From positions 1-40,978 of the forward strand of contig JBCCQH010000067.1 of NCBI GenBank assembly GCA_039024435.1: a DNA stretch of 40,978 bases, given 5' to 3'. Each line of letters begins with the position of its first letter. The stretch's first letter is position 1. This DNA comes from JBCCQH01 sp039024435 (GTDB lineage: Bacteria; Bacteroidota; Bacteroidia; J057; JADKCL01). Position numbers and translations under genes: made by a program. This document shows positions 17,735 to 26,328 of the stretch, piece after piece. Below the pieces are notes generated by a model. The model worked only from the letters and a program-made list of their open reading frames with translations. It did no database searches and was not told where the DNA came from.

Positions 17735-17773
17735 CCGGGGTGCATTTGCGATTGGTCAACCCCGGTATATTTT
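17735..17773 (+). promoter_or_regulatory. Promoter with an inverted repeat around its -33 element
   Basis: TTG at 17746-17748 and TATATTTT at 17766-17773 (spacing 17) resemble a Bacteroidota promoter for the membrane glycosyltransferase gene, whose ATG lies 30 bases downstream. A perfect inverted repeat CCGGGGT (17735-17741) / ACCCCGG (17759-17765) encloses the -33 element and abuts the -7 element, as an operator would. The rest of the 249-base gap 17555-17803 holds nothing else that I recognise. Confidence 0.35.
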
Positions 17774-17803
17774 TCTAAATTCGAAGCCTCTATTTGTCTG
17801 CCA

Positions 17804-19465
17804 ATGCGCAACTCCGTCAATCAGGACCGCATATACAAGATTCTCTTTTTTGCGCTTCCCGTGCTCTACCTGTTGCTGTACGGGTTTCACGGATTCTGCG
17901 ATACGGACCAGGGTTTCATTCCCGGGATGGCCTACCGGATCACGCTGGGGGAAATGCCGGTGCGCGATTTCATTTACGTTCGTCCGCCGCTCAGTCCGTT
18001 TCTCCACACGCTGGAACTGTGGCTGCTGCCGGATCGCCTGGAAATGCTCGGGTCGCGGTTCTTGTTTTTTGTGTTTGTCTGGCTGTCGGTGCGCTTGAGC
18101 CTTGCGAGCTTGGCGCGGTTTCTGGATTTTGGGAAGCTTGGGGTATCGCCTTGGGTGATCGGGGGACTGGCCTTTGTGATGGCGGTCCACAACTATCCGC
18201 CCATGCCCTGGCATACCCTGGATGGCATCTTGATGGCGGCGTTGGGCATTTACCTTGCCACCCGGGGGCCGCAGTGGTACTACACGATTTTTGGGTTGAG
18301 CCTGATGGGCCTGGCGGCGCTGGCCAAGCAGCCGTATGGAGTGGTTCCGCTGGCGGGAGTAGGGCTGCTGTTCATTCTGTATCCCTGGAAATCGGCTTTG
18401 GTAGGGACGCTCGGGGCGCTTGGGGTCGGGGTCGGATTGCTGATTGTGCTCGAGTTCATGGACCCCAATGCAAACTTCATCGAGGGCTTGTTGGCCCAGG
18501 CGACCGGAGCGACGAGCTTCAATGACCTGCGCTACGGGGCCTACCAACTTTACGTGCGCCCAGTGGTGGCGATGTTTGGCACGATCTGGCTGGTTTGGCT
18601 GTTTTTGCGTTACGGATTGCGGTCCCAAACCCGGCCGGAAGGTCATCCCCGCGCCCGGGAAGCGGTCGTAGCCATGATCTGGTTGAGCTTTATGCTCATG
18701 TTTGCCGTCCACGTGGTGTGGTGCCTCGCGACGCGGACCTTTATTCCGCCGCGGATGGGGTTTTACCATACGCTGCTGTTTACAGGGGGTTGGTTTGCGT
18801 TTGTGGCCCTTTGGCGCAAGCGTGACCGCAAAGCGATGGCGGTACTCTTGGTCATGGCGTTGGTCAATTGGGCTTCCGGTATATCCTGGGGCTTTTCGAT
18901 ACCGGTGCTGTATGCATTTCCCGGCCTCTTCGGCATTGTGTACTACATTTCTTTCACGTTGCAGATTCAGGTGCCCCGCTGGTACTACCCCACGCTGTGG
19001 GCTGTGGCCCTGGTGACCTTTTTTGTCCTGTACCAATATCCCTACCGCGATGCGCCCCGCGCGGAACTGAACTACCACCTGGGGGATGTCTTTCCCAAGT
19101 TGACCTACGTGTACTCGAACCAGGACAACTACGACAAGCACGCGGATTTCAAAGCGTTGCACGCCCGCTTGGGGGACAACTTTACCGTACTGCCGGCCAT
19201 GCCCCTGGCGAATTATCTCACGGATACCAAGCCGGTCATCCAGATCGATTGGGCACACGACGGGGAGATCAATTACGAGTATGGGTTCCGACGAATCATG
19301 GCCCGGATGGAAGAACGCCGGCCTTACGTGCTGGTGGAAAAGGAAAAAAAGGGCGAAGCCTACGGGGAAATCCGCCAATACCGCTGCAGTCTGCTGAAAG
19401 AGGTGTTGGAAAACTGGCAAATGGTCGAAGAGACCCGTTTTTTTGAGGTCTACCGGCAGCCCTGA
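17804..19465 (+). CDS. GT39/ArnT-like multi-spanning membrane glycosyltransferase
   Basis: From the ATG at 17804 the product has 553 residues; 66 open codons upstream are not hydrophobic, not family-like and overlap the promoter candidate. The N-terminus is a transmembrane segment followed by a periplasmic loop with D-T-D-Q-G-F and then G-E-M-P-V-R-D-F-I-Y-V-R-P-P-L-S. That is the arrangement of GT-C enzymes of the dolichyl-phosphate mannose/ArnT type, in which the acidic loop holds the catalytic Asp. About ten to twelve membrane segments follow up to residue 420, then a soluble periplasmic C-terminal domain. Such enzymes move a sugar from a polyprenyl-phosphate carrier to lipid or protein. 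Substrate unknown. No other cell-envelope sugar genes are adjacent. Confidence 0.75.
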   Translation: MRNSVNQDRIYKILFFALPVLYLLLYGFHGFCDTDQGFIPGMAYRITLGEMPVRDFIYVRPPLSPFLHTLELWLLPDRLEMLGSRFLFFVFVWLSVRLSLASLARFLDFGKLGVSPWVIGGLAFVMAVHNYPPMPWHTLDGILMAALGIYLATRGPQWYYTIFGLSLMGLAALAKQPYGVVPLAGVGLLFILYPWKSALVGTLGALGVGVGLLIVLEFMDPNANFIEGLLAQATGATSFNDLRYGAYQLYVRPVVAMFGTIWLVWLFLRYGLRSQTRPEGHPRAREAVVAMIWLSFMLMFAVHVVWCLATRTFIPPRMGFYHTLLFTGGWFAFVALWRKRDRKAMAVLLVMALVNWASGISWGFSIPVLYAFPGLFGIVYYISFTLQIQVPRWYYPTLWAVALVTFFVLYQYPYRDAPRAELNYHLGDVFPKLTYVYSNQDNYDKHADFKALHARLGDNFTVLPAMPLANYLTDTKPVIQIDWAHDGEINYEYGFRRIMARMEERRPYVLVEKEKKGEAYGEIRQYRCSLLKEVLENWQMVEETRFFEVYRQP

Positions 19466-19549
19466 GTGGAGGGGCAGTCCGGCAACGTTATTTTCCCGCG
19501 CAAAAAGTAGGTTTTTTCGCTCCCGAATCGGGAAACTGATCCCCAAGCC

Positions 19550-19569
19550 CAAGATTGGTATCAATCTTG
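19550..19569. promoter_or_regulatory. Inverted repeat upstream of the metalloprotease gene
   Basis: CAAGATTG-GTAT-CAATCTTG is a perfect inverted repeat with eight-base arms, about 30 bases before the ATG at 19600. A 13-base palindrome TCCCGAATCGGGA lies just upstream at 19521-19533 and could act as part of a terminator for the preceding gene. No standard -7 box is evident. Confidence 0.3.
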
Positions 19570-19599
19570 CTTAATTTCATACCGAACAATGCGATCATT

Positions 19600-21750
19600 A
19601 TGACCCAAGATTGGACCCGAACCAGCTTTTTGATTCTTTTTTTGGGGATTCTGACCTCGGCGGGCACACCGCTGCGGGCGCAGGATTCGGTGCGGACCCG
19701 CAACGGCTGGCACCTCACCCCGGAAGGCCGCATCCACGTCATGGTGGTGTACGCGGAATTGGATTTTGACAGTACCTACGCCCATCTGGACAAGACGAAG
19801 CAGCCGGACGGCAACTGGAAGTGGGGCGCCCGGAAAAATCCGCGGTGGAAGAAGGAGCTTATTTCGAAGACGCCCGACGGGGACGGTTTCATGACAAAGT
19901 ATTTCCGTCAGGCTTCGTTTGGGAAGTTTCAGGTGACCGGAGATTATCTCGACACCATCGTTACGGTCAAAATTACCGACATCCAGCGCAACGGGCAGGT
20001 GGTCACCCAGGAGGCATTTGGCAACAACCTGTACCGCCGGGCTGTCGTCGACCACGTCAATGCCCTGGAAAACCCGAGCTTTGGTTTTGGGAGTAAGCTG
20101 GAGGATTTTGATCGCTGGACCTTTACCGGGACCGGGCGCAAAAACCGCCCCGAACCCAACGGCAAGATTGACTTGGTGGTGATTGTTTGGCGCAACATCC
20201 ACGTGCGCAACCTCGGTCCGAGCAGTGGCTTTGTCACGCCGGGCAATGTCGGGACGCTACTCGGGATGCCTTCGGACATGTATTCCATCTTTTGTACTTG
20301 GGACATCATGCCCAAGGGGATTATGCGCCATGAGTTTTCCCACATGTTGTATGGCGGGAACAATTTCCACACCGCCAATGGGGGCGCCGGACAGCGGACG
20401 TTTCTCTCCACGGTGGGGGGCTACAGCAATATGAGCGGCAGTGACCGGTTTTCCCACACTTGGAATGCCTGGGACCGCGAGCGGATGGACTGGCGCAATC
20501 CCCAAAACCAATACGTGTTGAGCACCCGTTGCGAGGATTCGGGAACGGAAGTGAGCGGCGAATTGGTGTACGGTGCGGAGCGGTGCGGTGGTGGTTTCTA
20601 CCGACTGCGCGATTTCATCAGCACGGGTGACGCCATCAAAATCAAGTTGCCTCACCTGCCGGAGGGCATCCAGAGTCAGTACCTCTGGCTGGAAAATCAC
20701 CAAATGAAACCGGGCAACTACGACCACGACAAGGCGGTTTTGCCCGGTCTGTACGCGTACATCACGGTGGGAAAAGACCAGCTTACCGGGCCGAAGGTCT
20801 TCGGTGGCTCCAACAATTACCTCTGGCCGCTGGTGGCCCACGGACAGCACGACTTTATCTACGAGCGCGAGGACAAGCGGGAGGCAATCATTATGACGCC
20901 AGAACGGGAAAATCCGCTCACTGGCTACCACTATCACATGCGCATGACCACCGATCTGGACGGCGACGGCAAGATCCGCGTCACCCAGGACGTACGCCCG
21001 CGGACGGAATATTTCCTCCCGAATCGCCTCGTGGTCGACGGCGAGGAACTGCCCAAAGAGTTTTTTTCCTGGAAGCAGTACCCCATGTTCGGGACGCGCA
21101 TGACTGCCTTCCGGCAGGACGGCAATTTCAAGATCGCGATCGGCGAGAATCCGGCCGCGACCCCGGTGTATTCCCACCAAGGGCCCCGGGTCCGGCCAAA
21201 CGACAACCGGCGGATCTATCTGAATGGTCTCTCGGTGGAGATCATTGAGGAGCAGGACAATGGCGATTTGATTGTACGGATTCGTTGGGATGATTTTCGG
21301 GTGCGAAAAGATCGGCGTTGGTGCGGCAACATCCTGCTCACGGAGCGGGTGGAAGTCGCCCCGCGGGTGGAGTTGCGCCTGGAGCAGGGCTATTCGGCGC
21401 AGTTGGCGGCGGTGGTGCAGGAGATCGACGGGGAGCCGGTATTTGCCCGCCCCACGATTTTGGAGGTGGATTCCGGGGCGACCCTCGAACTGCGGGAAAA
21501 TGCCCGCTTGCTGATCAGGAAAGGCTCGGGACTGCTGATTCGGCGGGGAGCCACGGTGGATCTGCGGCGCAAGGCCCGGATCGAGGTGGAAGCGGGGGCC
21601 TACATCTACGTCGAGAAAGGGGCGGAGATTCTGCGCGGTCGGCGGGCGACGATTGGGGTGCCGGCCGGGGCCGAAATCGCCGTGCCTCCCATCCTAGAGG
21701 CGGACTTTTCCGATCTGGCGGACGGGACGAAACGGTTCTTTTCGCGGTGA
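19600..21750 (+). CDS. Secreted zinc metalloprotease-like protein (HExxH) with repetitive C-terminus
   Basis: The ATG at 19600 precedes a signal peptide (residues 1-28, ending P-L-R-A-Q), giving 716 residues. A zinc-protease motif H244-E-F-S-H248 is followed by G252 and H257, similar to but not identical with the M6 (immune inhibitor A) family; the preceding M-P-K-G-I-M and following W-N-A-W-D-R-E-R-M-D-W segments also fit M6-like secreted proteases. The last 100 residues are a run of short hydrophobic/glycine strands (G-A-T-L-E-L, G-S-G-L-L-I, G-A-T-V-D-L, G-A-Y-I-Y-V and so on), which suggests a beta-solenoid. No T9SS sorting domain is visible, so the solenoid may hold the protein at the surface. 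Substrate unknown. Confidence 0.72.
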   Translation: MTQDWTRTSFLILFLGILTSAGTPLRAQDSVRTRNGWHLTPEGRIHVMVVYAELDFDSTYAHLDKTKQPDGNWKWGARKNPRWKKELISKTPDGDGFMTKYFRQASFGKFQVTGDYLDTIVTVKITDIQRNGQVVTQEAFGNNLYRRAVVDHVNALENPSFGFGSKLEDFDRWTFTGTGRKNRPEPNGKIDLVVIVWRNIHVRNLGPSSGFVTPGNVGTLLGMPSDMYSIFCTWDIMPKGIMRHEFSHMLYGGNNFHTANGGAGQRTFLSTVGGYSNMSGSDRFSHTWNAWDRERMDWRNPQNQYVLSTRCEDSGTEVSGELVYGAERCGGGFYRLRDFISTGDAIKIKLPHLPEGIQSQYLWLENHQMKPGNYDHDKAVLPGLYAYITVGKDQLTGPKVFGGSNNYLWPLVAHGQHDFIYEREDKREAIIMTPERENPLTGYHYHMRMTTDLDGDGKIRVTQDVRPRTEYFLPNRLVVDGEELPKEFFSWKQYPMFGTRMTAFRQDGNFKIAIGENPAATPVYSHQGPRVRPNDNRRIYLNGLSVEIIEEQDNGDLIVRIRWDDFRVRKDRRWCGNILLTERVEVAPRVELRLEQGYSAQLAAVVQEIDGEPVFARPTILEVDSGATLELRENARLLIRKGSGLLIRRGATVDLRRKARIEVEAGAYIYVEKGAEILRGRRATIGVPAGAEIAVPPILEADFSDLADGTKRFFSR

Positions 21751-21767
21751 GCCCACCGCTGGTGGGC
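21751..21767 (+). terminator. Hairpin just after the metalloprotease stop
   Basis: GCCCACC-GCT-GGTGGGC forms a perfect seven-pair stem with a three-base loop immediately after the TGA. There is no T-run after it, so termination is a guess; it could also protect the transcript end. Confidence 0.35.
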
Positions 21768-21784
21768 GCAAGGCAATTCTGATT

Positions 21785-21814
21785 TTGCGAATGCCAACAT
21801 TTCCTGCACTTTTG
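21785..21814 (+). promoter_or_regulatory. Candidate promoter of the small secreted protein gene
   Basis: TTG at 21785-21787 and CACTTTTG at 21807-21814 are 19 bases apart. The -7 element has one mismatch to TAnnTTTG. The ATG at 21879 lies 64 bases downstream. Confidence 0.35.
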
Positions 21815-21878
21815 CGGAAGGGCTTACATGGGCCGCCCCAAAATGAACCCTCAACCAGAGTTCGCGTATAAATCCCTG

Positions 21879-22304
21879 ATGAAAAAGGCCTTACGTTTTG
21901 GAAGCTGCTTGTGGCTGCTGTGGTGCGGGGCAATGATCTATGGCCAAAACGACAACTTGGGGCAAAACTTCGGGTCCTTGATCTACCTTGACGGCGTGAA
22001 TGTCGTGCCCAAGTCGGAGATCACCATCATGCGCGATCAGTTGTTGCTGTTGGAAGCCTTTGACCTCAAGCCAGCGACCATGGTGGATTTTCGGGCGCGT
22101 TCCGGTCCCCTCACGGTTTTAAAGGCGACTTACCCCACCGATGATTCGGGGGCCATGCACGAGATTCTTTTCTTTCCCAAGCGCAACAACCGGCTCCGAT
22201 GCCAGGTGAAATACACCACGAAAAATGGCCAGCTTCGCAAGCTGGAGTTTGACTTGAAGTCGGTGGACGCGAAGTCCAAGACGCCGCTTGAAAGTTACCG
22301 CTAA
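21879..22304 (+). CDS. Small secreted protein of unknown function
   Basis: From the ATG at 21879 the product is 141 residues with a signal peptide (M-K-K-A-L-R, hydrophobic to about residue 20, then Y-G-Q). I prefer this start to one 17 codons earlier because it puts the charged start of the signal peptide at the N-terminus. The mature part looks like a single small beta-rich domain with a basic C-terminal half (R-N-N-R-L-R-C, K-Y-T-T-K-N-G). I recognise no family. It ends 20 bases before the convergent subtilase gene. Confidence 0.65.
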   Translation: MKKALRFGSCLWLLWCGAMIYGQNDNLGQNFGSLIYLDGVNVVPKSEITIMRDQLLLLEAFDLKPATMVDFRARSGPLTVLKATYPTDDSGAMHEILFFPKRNNRLRCQVKYTTKNGQLRKLEFDLKSVDAKSKTPLESYR

Positions 22305-22324
22305 AGCGTCCGACTCCCGCCCAA

Positions 22325-24397
22325 TCAACGCAAGTGTTGAACCAACGCTTTTCCCTGGACCATCCTTCCCTTTTGATCGGTCAATCGGTAGGAGTAGAGC
22401 GCCGAGGGCCATTTCTGAATCTCCGGGATTTCGGTGCGGGAACCGGCGACCAGGTCGCGGGTGAGCCGCTTTTGGCCGGCCGCATTCCACATTTCCAACT
22501 TTACTGGGCCAGAAGTGCTGGAAGTGCCGGAACGGCCCAAGTCAAACACAAGTCGCTCGTCGGCGGGTGAAGGGTAGACGCGGACCGGGAAAGGGGGCGG
22601 TTGGGCGGATTCCGCGGAAACGGCACTGCCGATGCCGGAGAGGACCAGGGAAAAAGCTTGGGGCAAATTGTTGTGGAGGCCGCTGCCTTTGTGGGAAACG
22701 ACGATGCGGTAGTGGGCATTGGGGAGAGGGCTGCCGAGGTGGACCACTTCGACATTGTCCCGGAAGTTGTCGCCTTGGGTGGCGGCATTGGCGGGAGCGG
22801 CGGGGTCCAGAATCCAGGGACGGTACTCGGCGTCGGGGGGGCCAACGGCAAATAGGCGCAGGTCCAAGTCATTGACCAGCATTGCCGTGGTCGGATCCAC
22901 TTGGGGAGCCACGGGGGTTCCGGGGGGATCGGTCCAGGCGAGGGTGGCCCGGATGAACGGTTCGGCATTTCCCGTAAAGACAAAATCGTAGGCGAAGGTA
23001 TCGCCCGGGGACAGATTCAGCTCCAGGATGGTGGTAGGCGTGGTCACATCCTGGCTGATTTTGTCTGCGGCTTGGGCGGTATTCATCAGTCCCCAACCGT
23101 GCTGGTAATCCGGGCCGGGATCGTAACCGGCCTCATCGGCGGTGTGGATCACCAGAGCTTTTGCGGTGGCCGAGCGCATCAGGGTGTTGTTGTGGGTGTT
23201 GGCGTAGTGCTCCTGCAAGAGCAGAATGGAGCCAGTGGCCGCCGGGGCGGCCATCGAAGTACCCGAGTAAGAGTCATATTGATTGCTGCGGATCGTACTC
23301 CGCACCTGGTGGCCATTGGTGACGAGATCCGGTTTGAGGCGTCCGTCGTCGGTCGGTCCCCAGCCGGAGTAGCTGGTCATGACCACGTCGGAAGGCTGGG
23401 TGTAGCCATGGGGGATGTCGTGGACTGCGCCGATGACGAGGTTGTTTTTGGCGACCGCCCGGGGGGGCAGACATTCGTAGGGGCCATCCGGATTGCGGAC
23501 GGTAGAATCCAGGGCCCAAGTGCCGGTCGAAGGGGACTGGGCAAAATGTACTCCACCGGGGGGAGGGCCGGTTTCGGCGCGGTTGTTGCCCGCCGACTTG
23601 ACCATGAGGTAATAAGGAGCATTGTACATGATTTCATCAATGTACTTGGCATCGGTGGTGTAGAAACCGAAATAATAATCCTCCACTAGACTGACCTGCG
23701 GATCCCCAAACCAGTACCAATTGCTGCCCGAGGCATTCCAGCCGGTCACTTGGCTGTAGGAATGGTTGGAGATCATGATTCCCCGATCCCCCACCTGGGT
23801 CATCTCCCCGATATCAAAATTGAAGGTTTCGTAGGCCAGGTTGGCGAGGGGGGCCATGCCCTTCGCGGTGGTATCAAAATTGCCGGCGGCAATAATGGTG
23901 CCGGCGACGTGGGTGGCGTGCAGAGAAGTGTCCGCCAGATCCCCGATGCCACCAAATGCGGTCCGCACGGCAAATTCTTGGTGGGGGCTGACCACCCCGG
24001 CGTCCCAGATGTAGGCGGTGTAGCCCGCCCCGGTCAGATCTAGGTTCAGATCCCCTCCGAAATACACCTCATTGGTACTGATGGTTTGACCAGAAATCCG
24101 ATTGTCGCTGGCATCGTAGACTGCGAAATCGTCTCGGATCAAGCTGCGGATTTCCCGCACGCCTCCGTTTTCGATGTCGGCCCGGGCGGGCAGACCGGAT
24201 TGTTGGGCCCATTGCAGGGCCAGATCTCGATTTGCGATCAGGGCCGGCATCAAGCTGTCCCCCAAAATGCGCAGCGCAACGGTATCGGACGCCGCCGCGA
24301 TCAGGTCGATCTGCAGGGCATTTTGCGCACCGATAAGACAATAGGAACTTAGCACCGCCAACCAGGCGGCGGTCCATCTCACAACCAGCCGTGTCAT
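22325..24397 (-). CDS. Subtilisin-like serine protease (S8) with T9SS sorting domain
   Basis: The 690-residue protein has a signal peptide (to about A-Q25) and a short pro-region. The S8 catalytic triad is clear: D132 in Y-I-W-D-A-G, H163 in A-T-H-V-A-G-T and S381 in S-G-T-S-M-A-A-P, with the oxyanion-hole Asn at about 271 in S-A-G-N-N. A jelly-roll-like domain resembling a proprotein convertase P domain fills about residues 465-590. The C-terminus is a T9SS type A sorting domain beginning V-Y-P-S-P-A-D-E, followed by a lysine- and arginine-containing strand region. The protein would be exported to the outer surface or released. It follows the next gene (24410-25906) by 12 bases and is probably made from the same mRNA. 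Confidence 0.88.
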   Translation of the reverse strand: MTRLVVRWTAAWLAVLSSYCLIGAQNALQIDLIAAASDTVALRILGDSLMPALIANRDLALQWAQQSGLPARADIENGGVREIRSLIRDDFAVYDASDNRISGQTISTNEVYFGGDLNLDLTGAGYTAYIWDAGVVSPHQEFAVRTAFGGIGDLADTSLHATHVAGTIIAAGNFDTTAKGMAPLANLAYETFNFDIGEMTQVGDRGIMISNHSYSQVTGWNASGSNWYWFGDPQVSLVEDYYFGFYTTDAKYIDEIMYNAPYYLMVKSAGNNRAETGPPPGGVHFAQSPSTGTWALDSTVRNPDGPYECLPPRAVAKNNLVIGAVHDIPHGYTQPSDVVMTSYSGWGPTDDGRLKPDLVTNGHQVRSTIRSNQYDSYSGTSMAAPAATGSILLLQEHYANTHNNTLMRSATAKALVIHTADEAGYDPGPDYQHGWGLMNTAQAADKISQDVTTPTTILELNLSPGDTFAYDFVFTGNAEPFIRATLAWTDPPGTPVAPQVDPTTAMLVNDLDLRLFAVGPPDAEYRPWILDPAAPANAATQGDNFRDNVEVVHLGSPLPNAHYRIVVSHKGSGLHNNLPQAFSLVLSGIGSAVSAESAQPPPFPVRVYPSPADERLVFDLGRSGTSSTSGPVKLEMWNAAGQKRLTRDLVAGSRTEIPEIQKWPSALYSYRLTDQKGRMVQGKALVQHLR

Positions 24398-24409
24398 TTT
24401 GTACTTCTG

Positions 24410-25906
24410 TTAGTTACTGATCTTGGTAAATTTTAAGGCTTGCTGGATACGTCCGTCCAAAAGTACCTGGACGAAGTAGTTTCCAGCGCCAATTTTCTCG
24501 AGGTTCAGGCGCAAGCCATGCTGCGTCACGACGAAAGGCACATCGATTTCGCGGCTCAGGCCATCAAACACCCGAATGTCAATATCCGCAAAGGGAGAGA
24601 GGCAACTCTCCAGTTCGGTCAGGTTTAGGTTCAGGAAGCGCGTAGTGGGATTCGGATAGAGACCGATCCCTGGATCCTCGTCGAAGGCCACCGTTTCCCC
24701 GGTGCGACAAGCAATCTTCAGCACCCAGGCTTCATTGTTCCGGTTGGGATCCGACCAGTGCAGCGAGGTCCCGCAGGCCAGTATGTAGTCGCGGTCGCGG
24801 CCGGGAATTGCGCCGCTGAGGTAGCTTCCTTGGGTATTGTCCTCGGCAAAGGTTTCCAGGAAAGTGATTTCTCCGGAAGCCGGGGCAGTGGCGATGATCC
24901 CTTCATTGGTGCGGGCCTCCGGAGGCAAGCCGCCCGAGGCGGTCCCGGCGAGCAGCCATTCACCATTGGGGAGGGGAAGCAAATCGGACCCCACCGCAAC
25001 GCTCCAATTGGTCAAAGCTCTGGTATTTGGAACCGCACCTTCCAAATCTTCGTTGACTTTTAGGGTAAGAATGCCCGCCGTTTGCTCGGTGCGGTAGTGG
25101 ACTCCGCTCACCAAAGTGGCGCCCATCTCGTCCCGGTCGATGTCCCAGAAACGGTAGCTTCCCTCGGAGGTTGTGTACCGTTTTTGTTGACGCTCTCCGG
25201 TGTAAATATTGACCCGGGAAATATATCCGTAACGTTCTTCTCCCTCCTGGTCGGCGGCATTCCCAATGAGCAAAGCGGTGCTGTCGGAGAGGACGGTACT
25301 CGCCTCGGGAAACGCACCCGCACCGACCGTCCCTACCCACATCGCTTCGGCTTCGCCAGTGGGCCCAACCCGAATCAGGCAGTCGTGTTGCACACTCGGA
25401 AAACCAAGCTCAATCCCCAAACCCGTCACCAGATAGCCGCCATTGGGCAATGGGTCAATGTCTTTTACCTGGCCGGCGTACAAGTTGTGCGCCGCAAAGA
25501 GGCTGTCGGCAAACATCATCCAGCGGGCATTTCCCCGCCGGTCGACTTCCATCAAATAAGGAAACTCGTTGCCCGAAAATTGAATTGCGGCCCCCCCGAC
25601 GACAAAGGAATCGTCGTTGCGGGCCAGCAGGTGCTGGGGATTCTGGGAAGTAAAATGGGCCAGGCGATGGCTCTCTCTGAGCTGGCCTGCCTCATCCAAA
25701 AGGTAGAAGTAAGCTTGGTAATTGAGTACTTGGGGATTGGGGAGTTCCCCCACCAGAACCAGGACATCGCCGTTCTCTAGTTCGTAGAGGCCGCGCGCCG
25801 CTTGGTCGCCGGCATCACCAAAGGCAAGCGACCATTCGGTATTTTGGGCGGCCAACTCCGATCCCACAAGCAGGATCAGCAGTAAGGCATATAGTGTGTG
25901 TGTCAT
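24410..25906 (-). CDS. T9SS cargo protein, beta-propeller-like
   Basis: The start at 25906 gives 498 residues with a signal peptide (M-T-H-T-L... to L-A-A-Q) and a G-A-G-G-A-like GAGGAAA ribosome binding site eight bases upstream. The frame is open 19 codons upstream, but those lie in the promoter. The first 400 residues contain recurring units of the form G-D-V-L-V-L, G-G-Y-L-V-T-G and G-E-W-L-L-A-G, as in propeller-like Bacteroidota proteins. The C-terminal 85 residues are a T9SS type A sorting domain starting I-G-L-Y-P-N-P-T-T-R-F-L. Function unknown; surface or secreted. It leads an operon with the subtilisin-like protease. Confidence 0.8.
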   Translation of the reverse strand: MTHTLYALLLILLVGSELAAQNTEWSLAFGDAGDQAARGLYELENGDVLVLVGELPNPQVLNYQAYFYLLDEAGQLRESHRLAHFTSQNPQHLLARNDDSFVVGGAAIQFSGNEFPYLMEVDRRGNARWMMFADSLFAAHNLYAGQVKDIDPLPNGGYLVTGLGIELGFPSVQHDCLIRVGPTGEAEAMWVGTVGAGAFPEASTVLSDSTALLIGNAADQEGEERYGYISRVNIYTGERQQKRYTTSEGSYRFWDIDRDEMGATLVSGVHYRTEQTAGILTLKVNEDLEGAVPNTRALTNWSVAVGSDLLPLPNGEWLLAGTASGGLPPEARTNEGIIATAPASGEITFLETFAEDNTQGSYLSGAIPGRDRDYILACGTSLHWSDPNRNNEAWVLKIACRTGETVAFDEDPGIGLYPNPTTRFLNLNLTELESCLSPFADIDIRVFDGLSREIDVPFVVTQHGLRLNLEKIGAGNYFVQVLLDGRIQQALKFTKISN

Positions 25907-25921
25907 TACAATTTCCTCGTT

Positions 25922-25939
25922 TCGCTTTGTACAAAGCGA
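25922..25939. promoter_or_regulatory. 18-bp perfect palindrome at the predicted transcription start
   Basis: TCGCTTTGTACAAAGCGA reads the same on both strands and covers the expected +1 to about +18 of the operon promoter. It could be an operator for a dimeric regulator, or a leader hairpin without a loop. Confidence 0.45.
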
Positions 25940-25943
25940 TGGG

Positions 25944-25973
25944 CAAAAGTAAGAAAAATTCATTTAAATCCAA
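25944..25973 (-). promoter_or_regulatory. Consensus Bacteroidota promoter for the T9SS cargo/subtilase operon
   Basis: On the minus strand TTG (25973-25971), a 19-base spacer and TACTTTTG (25951-25944) give a perfect -33/-7 match. The predicted start of transcription falls at about 25937-25939, some 30 bases before the ATG. This is the best promoter in the window. Confidence 0.65.
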
Positions 25974-26328
25974 TAAATGGTGCTCAAGGTGAGGATATTA
26001 CCAGTTGCGATATTGGTTTCTGTCAATTCGCGATTGCGGGATCGCCACCGGTTTCTTGAGGCAAATATTGCATTCTGAATCGGCCCGCTGGTTGGAGCTA
26101 GGAAAAATGCTTAAACAATTGATTTTCAGTTTTTTAGGTAAATTTTTTGCCTGCATTTGGGGGTAAATGTACCGGGCAATTGGTAAAGCGTCATCGGGCG
26201 ATTGCGGTAGCGAAAAATGGTGGTGGGAAAAATTTTTCTCCCTCCGACCCTGCCGAGCGGCTGAATTGGGGGAGCGGTTGGCGCATTTGCATCATGTAAG
26301 GACGGGAAAGGATTTGGGTGAATTTCCT

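Noticed and set aside
17756..19564. Minus-strand frame of 602 codons opposite the glycosyltransferase gene.
   Set aside because: Very basic and Gln/His-rich shadow of a membrane protein gene; the plus strand has the GT39-like loop.
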